This document shows positions 10,276 through 21,574 of a stretch of 64,000 bases of DNA, piece after piece. A model generated the notes under the pieces. The model was not told where the DNA came from. It saw only the letters and a list, made by a program, of their open reading frames with translations, and made no database searches. The number at the start of each line of letters is the position of its first letter. The first letter of the stretch is position 1. This DNA comes from Diphasiastrum complanatum (Eukaryota > Streptophyta > Lycopodiopsida > Lycopodiales > Lycopodiaceae). Both the position numbers and the translations under genes were made by a program. Location: positions 21,084,521-21,148,520 of the forward strand of contig CM055111.1 of assembly GCA_029204225.1 (NCBI GenBank), given 5' to 3'.

Positions 10276-11181
10276 CTATCGGGAGTCATAACTAACGTGT
10301 CGGATAGGTAGGATCTTCTTGGGTTGTTTTGGACTGTCTTTGAAACTGTGTTTTCTAACACATTCGGGACATTCAGCGTGGTACCTTGTCTTGACTGGAC
10401 AATCAACCATGAAGTGGCTAGTTTCACCACAGATGAAACATCTGTTGTTCAATGACCCTTGTATAACAACATAGCCATCTTGTATGGCTAATGGTTCTGG
10501 ACTTTCAGATGAATATTCATGATAAGTCAAGGAATGTCCAGATGGTGACGGTTGTTCTTTATATCGTTGGATGACATGTGTTTGGATAGGCTGATATGGA
10601 GGACAAGCATCAACAGGATGCGTAGCCCGATAGTGTGGGCACCATATTGTTTTTCGTCTATAAGATACCTGTGTAGGGTTTGGCTGACCAGACATACGAC
10701 TTTGGATAGACTGTAGGGTAGTTTGAAACTCATTGGTGAGTTTCTCCATCTGTAATTGATGTTGCTTATTAAACAACTCCAACTGGGATTTCCAAAGCTG
10801 ATCTTGGGTATCCTCAATCGGCTTTGACTCATGGATAGGAGCACGTGGTGCTCTCCTTTCCCTGGATTAGTCAACATCTGATCCTTCATCTTCCTCCTTG
10901 ATGGCATCAGACATAGCTAATTTGAGACTCATATATTCGTCATTGGATTTAAGCTCGCGTCTAATCCATCTTGGAAGATATAGTCTCGTACACGTTCATC
11001 TTTTGTCATCTTGATGTTACTCAATTTGACAAAAGGGCTTTTGATCAAGTGAAAGGGCTTAAAACGCTTGATAAAAAACTCTTTCAAAATTGACCAGTCT
11101 GTCTTATCTTCACGATCAAGGTTGAAAAACTAATCACGTGCCTTAGCGATCATGGTCATCGAAAACAGTCGTACACAATCA
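10276..11181 (-). pseudogene. Gypsy-type gag remnant (element J)
   Basis: The minus strand shows a Retrotrans_gag-like core, DKTDWSILKEFFIKRFKPFH then MTKDERVRDYI (about 10980-11110), followed by a Gln-rich region (QHQLQMEKLTNEFQTTLQ, about 10720-10780) and a zinc knuckle CFICGETSHFMVDC (about 10395-10440). A degenerate Cys/His stretch WCPHYRATHPVDAC precedes it. Stops occur in the core. The N-terminus and primer site are missing because the truncated 5' LTR joins directly at 11181/11182. Confidence 0.75.
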
Positions 11182-12056
11182 TGATCATTCAATAGTTTCT
11201 ATAGCTACCTACTCTAAAAACGAACTAAATCAGATTCTACACATTACTAAAACTGAGCTACACCTGGATTAATCCACAAAGCTGAAACAAGAACTAACCT
11301 ACAACATTTTAGAAGTCCAAGAATCAAGAAACCAACCAGTCTTTTGATTCTTGGACATCCCAAGCACATCAAGAACTAGAATGTTGGAGGATATGCAAGA
11401 TTGTTACCACATTTCTAGCCTATTTAGTTTACTTGAATGCTGGTTCCTATAGTAATCCACAAACAAGAAATGAAAACTAATCCACAACTAGGAAAGCAAG
11501 AAAACTAATCCACTCTAAGGTTCACAACCACACACAATATGAATGGAAGGGCATGATCATAGGGGCATCACTCAAGAAAACCATCATGATCAAGGAGCTT
11601 AGTGTAGCATCAAACTCATGGAAAATCTTCTTATTAAGCATGGAGTCAATACAATGCAAAAAGCTCCTCTTCACAAAGAAGGAGTCTCTTAAATAAGCAA
11701 TAGAGCTCCTTAGGTGGCATCCTAGTGGAATTCTCACATTTTACAAATTACAAGTGGAATAATACTCTCCACTAGAGGTCACCATCAAAAGGTGGCTCAC
11801 TCTACTTTCTTGAGAGGAGTCTACTTGCATTTATTACATTAGCCTAGAAATACTAGTTCCTACATGGTCATTCCATCTTTCGGGATTCACCATGAGGCTT
11901 ACACAGTTCCTACTTGACTAGTATTCCTTGGCTCTCATACTCGGCTCTCAGTCTTCGTTAGTCTCGTCTTCTCAGAGACCTCCTCGATCTAAGGTGAGAG
12001 GTGCTCTTGAGTTGCTCTGTCCGAGTATCTTGGGGATTCGTCAGAATCAGCCAACA
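11182..12056 (-). repeat. 5' LTR of element J, truncated
   Basis: Repeats 7186-7871 and ends with the same ...CAGCCAACA at 12056, followed by target duplication TTCCA. The part matching 6918-7185 is missing. It contains an extra roughly 190 bp absent from the 3' LTR. Confidence 0.85.
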
Positions 12057-12588
12057 TTCCATTCTTTTTTAAGTTTGAATAGTTAGGGATCCGAAGGTAG
12101 AAATGGGCCAATAGGATTTTGAGGCCAAGGCCCTCCTCTCCACTATAAATAGTGTCAAACTCGAGTTTGGAAATCATGTTCAGATCTTCATTTCAATACA
12201 AGCAGATTGGTTCTCTTATGGAATGGACTTGTGAATGTCCTTGCTCTCTAACTCTTTTCCTCTATCTCCCATGCTTTTGTTGTATTTTGCTAGTTGTTGG
12301 ATCTGAATATTATTGGGATTGCATGTTCTTATGCTTTTTGTGAGAGAAAGGGAGAGAGAGAAAGAGTAAGCTAACTTCATTGTGGATCGTAGTGTTAATG
12401 GTTGTAGTGTTAATGCTTAGGGTTAATGGATGTTAGAGCTAGATGTGGATCTTCCATTCATGCTGAAATCTGAGATAAGCTATCGCTATAATGGAAATGA
12501 ACCTACGTGTGACAACTGACTTCTTCTCCCTGATGCTAGATTGCTTGGATCTTGGGTTGAGGTTAGGCTAGGAAAGAAACTCACTACA
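12057..12588 (+). repeat. Gypsy H 3' LTR, second part
   Basis: After the right TTCCA duplication the LTR resumes and matches 29270-29791. It contains TATAAATAG-like sequence (12143-12151), a GAGAGA-rich stretch (about 12340-12366), and ends CTCACTACA at 12588. With 6653-6917 it makes an LTR of about 790 bp. Confidence 0.8.
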
Positions 12589-14270
12589 TTGTGTAGATGA
12601 TGCTATGCAAGTAGATGGATGTTTTCATGTTTTTACAAGAAGTAATGGATCTGGAAAACAAATTTTGTTCAATGAATTTGATGATCAAGTTGATGATCAA
12701 GAGGTTGATTTCAAAGGGCTTCAACAAGGCAAAAGGAGAGATGACAATTTGGACCTAGTCAAGAGCGTCAATTGGCAAAGATGTTTTGGATATGGTTTTG
12801 CAGGTTATTGAAGACTCAAGTCAAAGGAGCAGCGATAAAGTGTTGTTCAAGTTTACTTTGCTTGTTCTATCTCATGTTTGAGCATTTTCATGTGGATGTG
12901 TGCAAATTGTCAAGATATGGTAAAACTAGCTGCGTTGGTGAGCATCATTTTGATGTTGGATTTCTACTAACATTCTTGGTTGATTTTGTTGATGGAATTA
13001 ATTTATTGGAGGCTCATTATATCACTCATCCATGGCTAAGTTCTCAAGTGTCGAGCTACTTAGTGCCAATGTTTGGAAATTGTCAATTTTTGGTAAATTC
13101 ATGGTCATTTTCTTGTGTCAAGTAGATCTTGAAGATGTACTAGTAAAACTTGTTTGGTTTATGGAGTCATGTAGTTCTGCTTTAGTATCATGGATGTACT
13201 CACTTACTCATGGATTTCCAAGGCTTGATGGTTTCTTGTGGCAAGATGAAGATGGAGGCTCATTCATGGAGTGTCATGGTGGATACATGTCAACAAAGGA
13301 CAAAGAGGGAAGAGACATGCAAGTTCTTGATGACAAGAGAGTCTACAAAGGTTGATGACACACTCACAGTTTTTGTTCATAACCATTTTCTTGAGATGAC
13401 TAATGATAGCATTTGTTGTTGAAATGTGACTTTTTTCGATGTTTATCCCAAATTTATATCTCTCTTGGAGTTCAATCACAACACATTAGAGTGGTATTTT
13501 AAGCATGACCAGCTTAAGGTGAGCGTTAAAATAATGCAGTATAGGGCCCTTAAATTGATATCACAGACCCTAAATGAGTTTCCAACGGTTGGTATTCCTT
13601 AAGTCCCTTTAGCTTGTAGGTACAATGCCTAGACAAACCTCTTCTTATGAAAAGCCCCCATGTATTATGTCATGTTATCTTTCTCGTGCTTCCTAGAAAA
13701 ATTATTTTTTCCTTAGTGCATGATGATGACACTGTTAGCCCCTTTCAATTACGCCCTTCCAAATACATTATCACTTGTATATGTTGTGATTTAGTTCAAC
13801 ATTTCATCGTTCTATCCCCTTCTTTCAATGCTTTCCAGTTTTACTAATGCAGGTCAAGGGCTTTGGTGTTGTTGAACGAAACAATGTTGTATCTTGGTTT
13901 AGACGATTCTCTTTTTTTTCTTTTTGTTTTTCGTTTTTCATCAATTAGTTTACCGTGGGCTAGTGTGCTCGTGCTAGTGCATGGACCCAAGTTCCAGGGG
14001 CCCGTGAATCCTATAGTGCTTTCCGACGACACACTAAGGATTGTCTTCTAGATGAGAAGAAAAATGATTCAGAGTCAATTCCTAGGCCTGAGAGGATATT
14101 TTGCTTCTTTTACGAGCCCTTTGAGTGCTTTTAAGCAACTTATCTTTGTACTCACTTATCAGTTGAATATACAGTCTGTGGAGAGCAATGTTGTTGTCTT
14201 GTCCTGTTGCACTTGACGTTGTGCTGTGGTGATTGATTTGGTCAGGTGTTTAAACTGTGTTTTCTTAACT
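12589..14270. other. Unassigned; probably contains the 5' LTR of Copia D
   Basis: No recognisable protein domain. Because a Copia primer site follows at 14271, the sequence ending at 14270 should be an LTR, but its start cannot be placed as no second copy is in the window. Short plus-strand frames at 12605-13420 show no known motif. Confidence 0.4.
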
Positions 14271-14283
14271 TGGTATCAGAGCC
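14271..14283 (+). promoter_or_regulatory. tRNA-iMet primer-binding site (Copia D)
   Basis: TGGTATCAGAGCC, complementary to the 3' end of plant initiator methionine tRNA, the usual Copia minus-strand primer. The gag ATG is 1.26 kb downstream. Confidence 0.85.
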
Positions 14284-15210
14284 CCTTGGTGGCTTGAATC
14301 ACCGGACAAGAACAAAGAGCTGCGAATTCACGACGCTTTGTTGGCTAGGAGGCACAAAACCGAGTCTGTGGAGATTCGTGGAATAGCTCAAAAATTGTGA
14401 GAAGATTCAGAGGCAGTGGATTGTCAACTGAATCAGAGGGCAAGCAAAAAGTGAAGTTGGAAATTCTTTTGGAGGTTTGCTTGGCGTTTGTGATTGGTTT
14501 GAATCCAATCGAACACCGTTTGAAGAGCGGTTTGGAGCAGAATATTGCTTGTTGTAGGGCGACCTCAAAGGGATAGGCAGCTGCTCAGATAGATTCTCAA
14601 GAAGATCAGATAAAGTTCAAAAACATCTTCTTTGACAGCTAGGGTTTCAAGAAGGAAAAAAGCTCTTTTCTCTCAATACAAATCTGTTTTTGTGGCTGTG
14701 AAGAGCTAGAGAAAGGCGCCCTAGTAAGGAGAATCAGCCTGTAAGAAGCCGTGGGCGGCCGTGGAGCATTGGAAGAGAAACGGTGATCAGCAGGGCGGCC
14801 ATCGCTGGAAATCAGCGTGAAGAAGCTCAGAGATGGTGTGAGGGAGGTCGCGGGACTGGATGCGCGGTCAACCGCACTATCCTGTAGCGTGCGAAAGGGA
14901 CAAGTGTTCTCAAGAAGAGAACTTGATGCACCTGGATGATCATGACCGTTGGATCCGGAACTATTGTGATCAATGGTTAAAGTGGACTGGCCAAGAAATG
15001 ATCTAGGCAGTCAGATTTTAGGTGACCATTGGATCTGTTGGATTTCAACTTGAACTTCATAAGAAGGAGTCTGAAGTGCAAAGTGCATTGCAACTTCATT
15101 AAAAATCTTCAAACTGAAATAATTGTTGGGTCCCAAGTTTGTGAAAGGTGAAGTTTCTTCACACTGAAGAAACAGTTCAAAAACCCAAATTGCCCTTATT
15201 TTCACCTCCT

Positions 15211-15486
15211 TTAGCCTATTTTAGCCAAACGAAAGGCTATAGCCTCCAAACGAAGGGCATCCTGACTGTACCTGCAAGTACGATACACCAAAACAGAGTG
15301 ATGCCGCGGAGAAAGTGTTTGGAGCACGCTAAAAGTGATTTCACCATTCCACTGGGCAGGTAGCTGGGAGTTGGTGACGAGAAGCATTTCGGAAAGCGAC
15401 GCCAGTTTGGCTTTGAATTTGGCGAAAGAGCGGCGGGTGGCCCGGTAAGCAAAAACTTGCAGGTCATTATTTTTTATTTCTGACAT
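15211..15486 (-). other. Antisense open frame in the leader of Copia D
   Basis: A 91-codon frame, antisense to gag, within a leader segment (about 15290-15440) that looks more GC-rich than its surroundings. I do not recognise the product. It may be chance, or a captured host fragment. It overlaps a second open frame on the same strand (15237-15467), which is a sign of base composition rather than selection. Confidence 0.2.
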
Positions 15487-15545
15487 TACGGTTGGCTTCG
15501 AAATACACTTTATAGCCTACAGGTGGAGTTTCAAGCAGTTTGGAG

Positions 15546-16350
15546 ATGGCAAACATCAAAGAGGCAATTTTGGACGATACAAGCAAACTTGATGGGGCTT
15601 CTAACTACAACATCTGGAAACTCAAAATGAAGAGCATTTTGATGGAGAAAGAGTTATGGGAGATTGTGGCAGGTATTGAAATCCGACCAAATACCACTCC
15701 AGGTGATATGAGGGCCTTTGATAAAAAGGCGCAGAGAGCATTGTCCTTAATCAATCTTTCAGTGAAAGACCATGTAATCACTCATATAAGTGATGTCACG
15801 ACGGATAGGGGAGCTTGGAAAGCTCTTAGAATGCAATTTCAAACTTGCAATCTAGTTCGGGCCATGTTCTTGAAGTCGAGATTGAATGCAGTAAGGATGG
15901 AAGAAAGTGCATCAGTGGGATCTTTCTTCACAAGGATAAAGGAGCTAAGAGATCAACTTGTGGCAATTGGAGAACCAATTAGGGACGTTGAATTGGTACA
16001 TACCACAATGAGTGGTGTCTCGGAAGGGCTACAGATGTTTGTGAGCGGCTTTGCTTCAAGGGAGAGATTGACTACTTTTGAAGACTTCCACGGAATCATG
16101 TTGCAAGAAGAGCAACATCGTGAAGTGGTGAAGTCAAGGCAAACCCCACAGGAGGATCAAGCCTTGCTTGCTAAAGGCAAGCAGAAAGGATGAAAAAGGG
16201 TTCCTAAGAAATTCAAGGATGATGATGACGAGGGAGAGTCGTCATCAAAAGAGAAAAAGAAGAAAAAAGACAAATGTTACCATTGCCACAAACCGGGTCA
16301 TTGGGCACGCGAGCGTTACAAGAAGAAAGCGGACATAAAGGCGGAAAAGT
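15546..16350 (+). pseudogene. Copia gag (D)
   Basis: Starts at ATG 15546 (MANIKEAILDDTSKLDGASN). The UBN2-type domain includes NIWKLKMKSILMEKELWEIV and later FFTRIKELRDQL and MLQEEQHREVVK. A stop at 16191 precedes a Lys-rich linker. The zinc knuckle reads CYHCHKPGHWARER (16275-16316), so the last Cys is replaced by Arg. A frameshift lies between about 16320 and 16370. The gag is long and nearly continuous, so this copy is less decayed than A1 or A2. Confidence 0.9.
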
Positions 16351-17425
16351 AACTCAACAAGGCAACATTGCCGAAGATGATGGAGAAGATGACGAGAGAA
16401 GTGTCTTCTCATCGACATTGGCATCCCAAGTTGATGATGGTGCCAGATGGTTCATATATTTAGACGCCACAAGGCATATGCCCGGAAAACGTGATTGGTT
16501 TGAAAAATTCTCACCAATCCATGATGGGGATAAGGTCACTCAAGCCAATGGAGAGGAATGCCAAATATAGGGTGTGGGCAATGTACCTGTGCAATTTCCT
16601 GATGGTAGAATCAAGAACATCCCTAATGTGCTTTATGTTCCTGGACTCAAAAAGAATTTGCTTTCTGTTGGTGTAATGACAAATCAACATCTTAAGGTTG
16701 AATTTGTCAAGGATGGATGCCTTATGAGGGATATGAACCACAACCATAAAGTGGTGGCGAAGGGTTATAGAGATAGTAACTGTGGCTTTTATAAGTTGGA
16801 TGCTGCAAAACCAGGAGAATATGGTTTGGCTATCTCAACAACATCTCAATCTGAGTTGTGGCACAAAAGACTTGGTCATTTAAACTATGGGAGCTTGAGA
16901 TTGATGGCGAAGCTGAAGATGGTAATAGAGTTACCAACATTGCAGGATGATCATCGTGCAATATGTGAAGGATGCATCATGGAAAAGCATCACAAGGAGA
17001 CATTCAAGAAAGGTGGAGCTGCAAGAGCTAAGAAACCGCTGGAACTTATTCACAACGACCTGTGTGGCCCAATGAAGACCATGTCGTTGGGGAAAGCATA
17101 TTATTTTATGACTTTCATAGATGATTACTCTAGGAGGACATGGATTTATTTCTTGAAGAAGAAATCTGATGCTTTTACTCGCTTCAAGGAGTTCAAGACT
17201 TTGGTAGAGAACCAACTGGATGCACGCATCAAAGTGCTAAGATCTGATAGAGGGGGCGAATACAAATATGATGATTCTGAGGACTTTTGCAAGGAACACG
17301 ACATCAAAAGACAATTCACACAGTCATACACGCCGCATAGTAATGGTGTAGCTGAAAGGAAAAACAGGACTATTATGAAGAGTGCACACTCCATGATGAA
17401 GCAAATGGGCTTACATTTAGGCTAA
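16351..17425 (+). pseudogene. Copia protease-integrase (D)
   Basis: The protease region reads WFIYLDATRHMPGKRDWF where active proteases have W-IDSGATRHM, so the catalytic Asp-Ser-Gly is lost. A TAG at 16568 follows. The next open part (16574-17425) carries NVLYVPGLKKNLLSVG, LWHKRLGHLNYGSLRLMA, CEGCIMEKHH, ELIHNDLCGPM, FIDDYSRRTWIY, LRSDRGGEY and NGVAERKNRT, so the three catalytic acidic residues of integrase are kept. It stops shortly after MKQMGLHLG at the element break. Confidence 0.9.
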
Positions 17426-18959
17426 GCACTGAACTTTATAAACATTCCCTTTTTTTTATCATAGTGTTAGTCCATGAATAACCGACTACATCTATTCATA
17501 AGTCATGTTGAAAAACCAAAGCACTTGCATAAAACTTCTACTTTCAATATCACTCATCCATAGAAACTTCAGATGGTATAAATAGACTACTGATTTTACA
17601 CAAAGATGTTTTCTTTCTGACTTCAATCATCCCAAACTTAAAAGATATGCATTCTGTCTCAATAGGATAAGAAGGAATTTACCTCAGTACTATTCCAGAC
17701 TTGTGTCAGTGGGGAAAGGAGGCTCAGCTGCCAATCATGAGAGAGAACCTTCATTTGGAAATGTGTGTGGGGCCCCGTTGTCCAATGAAAATTTGACCGT
17801 CTTCTTAACACTTTGGCCCGAAGAGAGAGAAAATGGGAGGGCTGTAGTATCCCGTTGGAAATTCCTTAGCTGGCTGGACAGGGGTCGCTAGGTCGAGTTT
17901 GAACACATTTGGGTTGCTTCAAGCCTGCCTGTGGCAGAGATGGTTGCGCACCAGAAGAGGGAGGGTTGTGCCCTACTTTTGAAGAGACAACGCCCTGCTG
18001 ATCCACAGCAAACATAAGGTATTCAAGGACAGAGCGTAACTCGCTGATGGAGGAAGCAAGGAGGCCAAAATCCACGCCTGGTCCGTGAAGAGGCCGCTGT
18101 ATGTGGCAATCAAAGAGGGCGCTGGTTCTCTGGCAACATAACAAAAACTTGAATTCGGATGCAAAGAAGGAACCAGCGTTGACCCATTCTGACTCTAGCT
18201 GACTGACGGGCTGATGATAGTGCGCTGGCCAGTGGGAACACATGTAGAACGCCGTTTGACAGGTCGTTGAAATGGCAATCAGTCACACACTGTGTCTTTG
18301 CTCTCCAGAGGATGAGAAGGGCAACCTTACTCTCTCAAATTTCATGATTCTTTACTAATTTCTCACATTCTGAGGCTTGCAAGATGCAACACTCATGAAC
18401 TGGGGAAGGGAGGTCTGTAAATCTCAGTAATCAATGTGTCACTTTTTCAACAATCAAGCTTTTTCTTTTCTCATAACATGATAGCACTCTTCTCAACTGA
18501 TGAGAAGTGAGATAGAACATGGCTCAGTGATAAGGAAACAACATTTGGGGAATGGTTTTGACTTAACAGTAGTACATAGGAGAAGCAGTCCTCAAAACAC
18601 TCAATATTTTATCCTTGGAAACAAAACATTCTCAGCATTTTGTTGATGATACCAAGGAGTCTCAGCATAACATCATGCACAGAAGCTATCAAAACAGTCT
18701 AGTTGCAGTATCCATGAATTCAATGCAGCATCACTCTTAACCCAGAGCATAAACATGTTGCAGCATTGCAGAAACTAAAATTCTCAGAGTCCAGAGAAAG
18801 ATGCAGCATTCTACCCAGGGATGGCATTCTTAAAATCAAAGGCAGTTCAATACCACAGCCATATCACCAAAAAGTTACAAGACAATGACAGATTGTGGCC
18901 ATAGCATCGAGCCTCAGCACATACTCAGAAGTGTTAGGATCATCAGAACATGCAGCTGA
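17426..18959. other. Unassigned region between Copia D and Copia E
   Basis: No retrotransposon domain seen. It contains the unrecognised minus-strand frame at 17866-18243 and many CAGCATT/GCAGCA-like words between 18600 and 18800. No tRNA, rRNA or clear repeat is visible. Confidence 0.4.
17866..18243 (-). CDS. Unrecognised 125-codon open frame, possible host exon
   Basis: Open for 125 codons with a composition unlike the surrounding Copia pieces: rich in Ser, Leu, Pro and Gln with several Cys and His, e.g. CHIQRPLHGPGVDFGLLASS and ELRSVLEYLMFAVDQQG. I cannot place it in a family. It could be an exon or retro-copy of a host gene, or a chance frame; an overlapping frame of 63 codons on the same strand argues for caution. 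Confidence 0.25.
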   Translation of the reverse strand: MCSHWPAHYHQPVSQLESEWVNAGSFFASEFKFLLCCQRTSALFDCHIQRPLHGPGVDFGLLASSISELRSVLEYLMFAVDQQGVVSSKVGHNPPSSGAQPSLPQAGLKQPKCVQTRPSDPCPAS

Positions 18960-19476
18960 CTAACTTGGCTCTCTTTTCTTCTTATGACATTCATTAGCAA
19001 AATGACCTTTTATCTCACAATAAAAGCACTTGAACTTTGACTTATCTTTCTTTTTAAAAGAAGTAGAAGAAGATGAGGAAGAATGGTCATCATGATTCGA
19101 GTTACCACCTTTGGAGCATTTCCCTTTGCCTTTGACTTTGCCTACTAAAAAATATTTGCCTCCTTAGGGTCAATACTCTAGATGTGGACTTTGATTCAAA
19201 GAGCTTCTTCAAGACATTCCATGCCTCACTTGCACTTTGACTCTTACCAACTTCCTTGAGAAGTTCATTGGTAACATTCATTTTAATGATATGAAGAGCC
19301 CTTGTGGCCTTCTTATCAAACCTTTGTTGCTCTTGAACTGTGGGTGGTCTCTCTTCAATTCCTGCAACTATGTCCATGGGATCAAGTAAGGATTCCATCC
19401 TTACTTTCCAAGTAGAGTAGTTTGATGAACTCAACCTATCATTAGTTTCTAACATGATCCCACCATTGGAAGCCAT
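18960..19476 (-). pseudogene. Copia gag remnant (E)
   Basis: Starts at ATG 19476 (MASNGGIMLETNDRLSSSNY), with NYSTWKVRMESLLDPMDIVA, then ESKSTSRVLTLRRQIF identical to A2. After an internal deletion near 19150 it resumes with a Lys/Ser-rich stretch and a zinc knuckle CFYCEIKGHFANEC (about 18985-19030), then KKKREPS and a stop. Downstream protease and pol are absent. A primer-site-like GGCTCTG near 19503 is damaged. Confidence 0.85.
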
Positions 19477-19828
19477 GAATATAATGATTCTTCAACTTTT
19501 AGGCTCTGTCCTAATGCACATAGCACTCACTTTTCTCTCAAAAAATGATGGGTAAGGAGATCTCAGAAGATCTAGGACCCTAAAACACTTCTATCTTGAA
19601 CCTGGTTGGTTTCCAAGCATAGAAAGGAAGATTGAAACACATGCAACACTTTGCACACACTAAGAATGGATTACAAACTCAAACCAACCTGAACACACTC
19701 TTGCTTAAGCTCTCAAACTTTCTAGCAAGTGATCAAATCAAGTTATGGTGTGAAGAGTTACTTGCATTCTTAGAAAATACACAAGACTAGGCTGCCAAGA
19801 ATACCTAGAAATTGAACAAACTTGATCA
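19477..19828. other. Degraded leader/LTR sequence between E and G
   Basis: Probably leader or LTR remains of Copia E (minus strand). No second copy is available to define an LTR. No coding signal. Confidence 0.35.
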
Positions 19829-19892
19829 ACATATGATCAACTCACTAAGATATTGATTCAACATATGATCAACTCACTAAGATATTGATTCA
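19829..19892 (+). repeat. Perfect 32-bp tandem duplication
   Basis: Positions 19829-19860 and 19861-19892 are identical (unit begins ACATATGATCAACTCACTAA). It lies at the border of Copia fragments E and G, so it may mark a repair junction or be a recent replication slip. Confidence 0.95.
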
Positions 19893-20275
19893 ACCTGTAA
19901 AACCACATGTAAACCACACTTATAAGAGTTTATAAACTCAGTACCATATCTCTGAGAGAATCCTTTCGCTACCAGTCTTGCCTTATATTTTGAGACATCT
20001 CCATCTGGTCCATACTTGAGCTTGTAAACCCATTTGCATTTGATAGTCTTTCGCTTATCTGGTAATGGCTGCAATGTCCATACTTGATTCTTCCTCATGG
20101 ATTCCATCTCCTCGTTCATGGCTTGGATCCATTTGTCCTTCTCTGGACATTCAATTGCCTCTTCGAAAGTCTGTGGTTCACCACTGAATCCACATAACTC
20201 TTCTGATGTAGAAGCAGAGCTGTCTAGAACGTATATTGCTGGCGCTCTTTGTTGTCTTGTCGACCTTCTAGGAGA
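19893..20275 (-). pseudogene. Copia RT N-terminal fragment (G)
   Basis: Reads MNEEMESMRKNQVWTLQPLP, IKCKWVYKLKYGPDGDVSKY and KARLVAKGFSQRYGTEF, the canonical start of Copia RT. It breaks before the catalytic motifs, at the duplicated 32-bp sequence. Confidence 0.85.
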
Positions 20276-21574
20276 TCATCCTGGGACAACAATGCCTTTG
20301 TCTTTATCTGCTCTGCTAGGTCCGGAACCATCTTGGTTTATAGGTACTGTAGCAGTAGGCTGTCTCTCGAATCTTTCATCTACTGATTCATCACTCAAAT
20401 GCAAAGCGACTCGAAAATCTTCGTTTTCGTGTTCGTCTTCTGCTCCCTCTATCACTGGTGGCAGATCATAGTACTGTCTTTCAAGAACCTCATAACTGAC
20501 ATGATCATCGTTGGCCATTGTCCTGCTCTCATCAAATCTGACATCTTTGACTGTCTTCACAGTGTTCGTGTCTGGCATGTAGACTCTGTAGTATGACGAA
20601 TTGTTGTCATATCCTACCAGATATCCCTGTTCAGCTTTCTCATCAAGCTTCTTTCGAAGCTTATCAGGAATATGTGCATAAGCTGCACAGCCAAAGATTT
20701 TGATGTGAGACAGGTTGGGCTTTCTAGCCCACCATAATTCATTTGGTGTCGTGTGAGGGACACTAGACTTTCTTGTCATGTTATGAATGTATGCAGCTGT
20801 AGCTACTGCTTTAGCCCACAGTACTCTTGGAGCGTTCGAGTAGGCCATCATGCATCTAGCAGCTTTCATCAGGGTCCTATTTCTCCTTTCTGCAACACCG
20901 TTGTGCTGCGATGTGTAAGCTGCAGTCATTCTGTGAATGATACCACAATCATTGCAGAAGTCAGTGAAGCGATTCGAGATGTATTTGCCACCTCGATCTG
21001 TCCTAATCTACTTTACTTTGTTGCCAGTGCATCTCTCTGTCCAATTCACATACTCTGTGAATTTGTCAAGTGCTTCTGATTTATTCGGAATAAAATACAC
21101 TTTGGCAAATTTATTATAATCATCAATGAAGGTTATGTAATATTTCGAGCCTCCTACTGAGATCACATTGAAAGGCCCACAGATGTCAAAATGCACTAAT
21201 TCCAGAATCTTGGTCGTTCTGTAGGAGTCTTTAACAAATGGAGTGTGAGACATCTTATCCTTCAGACATGCATCACAAGTGGTCGAATTGTTCGCATTCA
21301 AGATGGTGACCCATGTTATTGCTCCATGATGGCTTGTTTGGTAAAGTGCCATTAAATTCATATGGCATAGTATCCTGTGCCACAGAGTGTCTGGCGAATT
21401 ATCATGAGTCTGATGCACTTGATTTGCAAGCAAGCGTACCTTCAGGTAATATAGATTACCTTTTCTTCTACCTTGAGTGATTAGGGTACTGGTACTAGCA
21501 TCAACAATGTTGCATGCTTCGTCAAAAAATGTCACACGCATCCCTGCATCAGCTATTCTTGTTATAGAAAGCAA
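20276..21574 (-). pseudogene. Copia integrase (G)
   Basis: Pre-integrase LWHRILCHMNLMALYQ and CDACLKDKMSH; catalytic core LVHFDICGPF, FIDDYNKFAKVYF, RTDRGGKY and QHNGVAERRNRT, with the catalytic acidic residues kept; then FGCAAYAHIPDKLRKKLDEK and GYLVGYDNNSSYYRVY. One TAG interrupts the core at about 21008. A long acidic linker (about 20300-20530) leads toward RT. Confidence 0.9.

Larger units (their letters stand above)
6918..12056 (-). mobile_element. Gypsy-like LTR element J inserted in LTR of H
   Basis: Bounded by TG...CA and flanked by the exact 5-bp duplication TTCCA (6913-6917 and 12057-12061), inside the LTR of H. Long direct repeats at 7186-7871 and 11182-12056 are its LTRs. The gag lies on the minus strand next to the right-hand LTR, so that is the 5' LTR. 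Its 3' end, the primer site and the start of gag are deleted. The 3' LTR (6918-7871) and PPT are complete. No pol domain is recognisable inside. Confidence 0.85.
4011..12588 (+). mobile_element. Gypsy retrotransposon H, 3' part (ORF3, PPT and 3' LTR), split by element J
   Basis: Plus-strand element end consisting of a degenerate accessory ORF (4177-6601), a polypurine tract (6641-6652) and a 3' LTR whose two halves lie at 6653-6917 and 12062-12588. The LTR matches the copies at 29045-29791 (plus) and 31871-32602 (minus), which are followed by a tRNA-Asp-type primer site typical of Athila-like Gypsy elements. No gag or pol of H is in the window; the left boundary near 4011 abuts Copia A2. Confidence 0.75.
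14271..17425 (+). mobile_element. Copia LTR retrotransposon D, 5' portion
   Basis: Primer site, a leader of about 1.26 kb, gag, protease and integrase core in normal order on the plus strand. It stops inside integrase at about 17425; integrase C-terminus, RT, RNase H and 3' LTR are missing. Confidence 0.85.

Noticed and set aside
14271-14283. tRNA gene at primer-site sequences
   Set aside because: These are short primer-binding sites next to LTRs; no cloverleaf follows.
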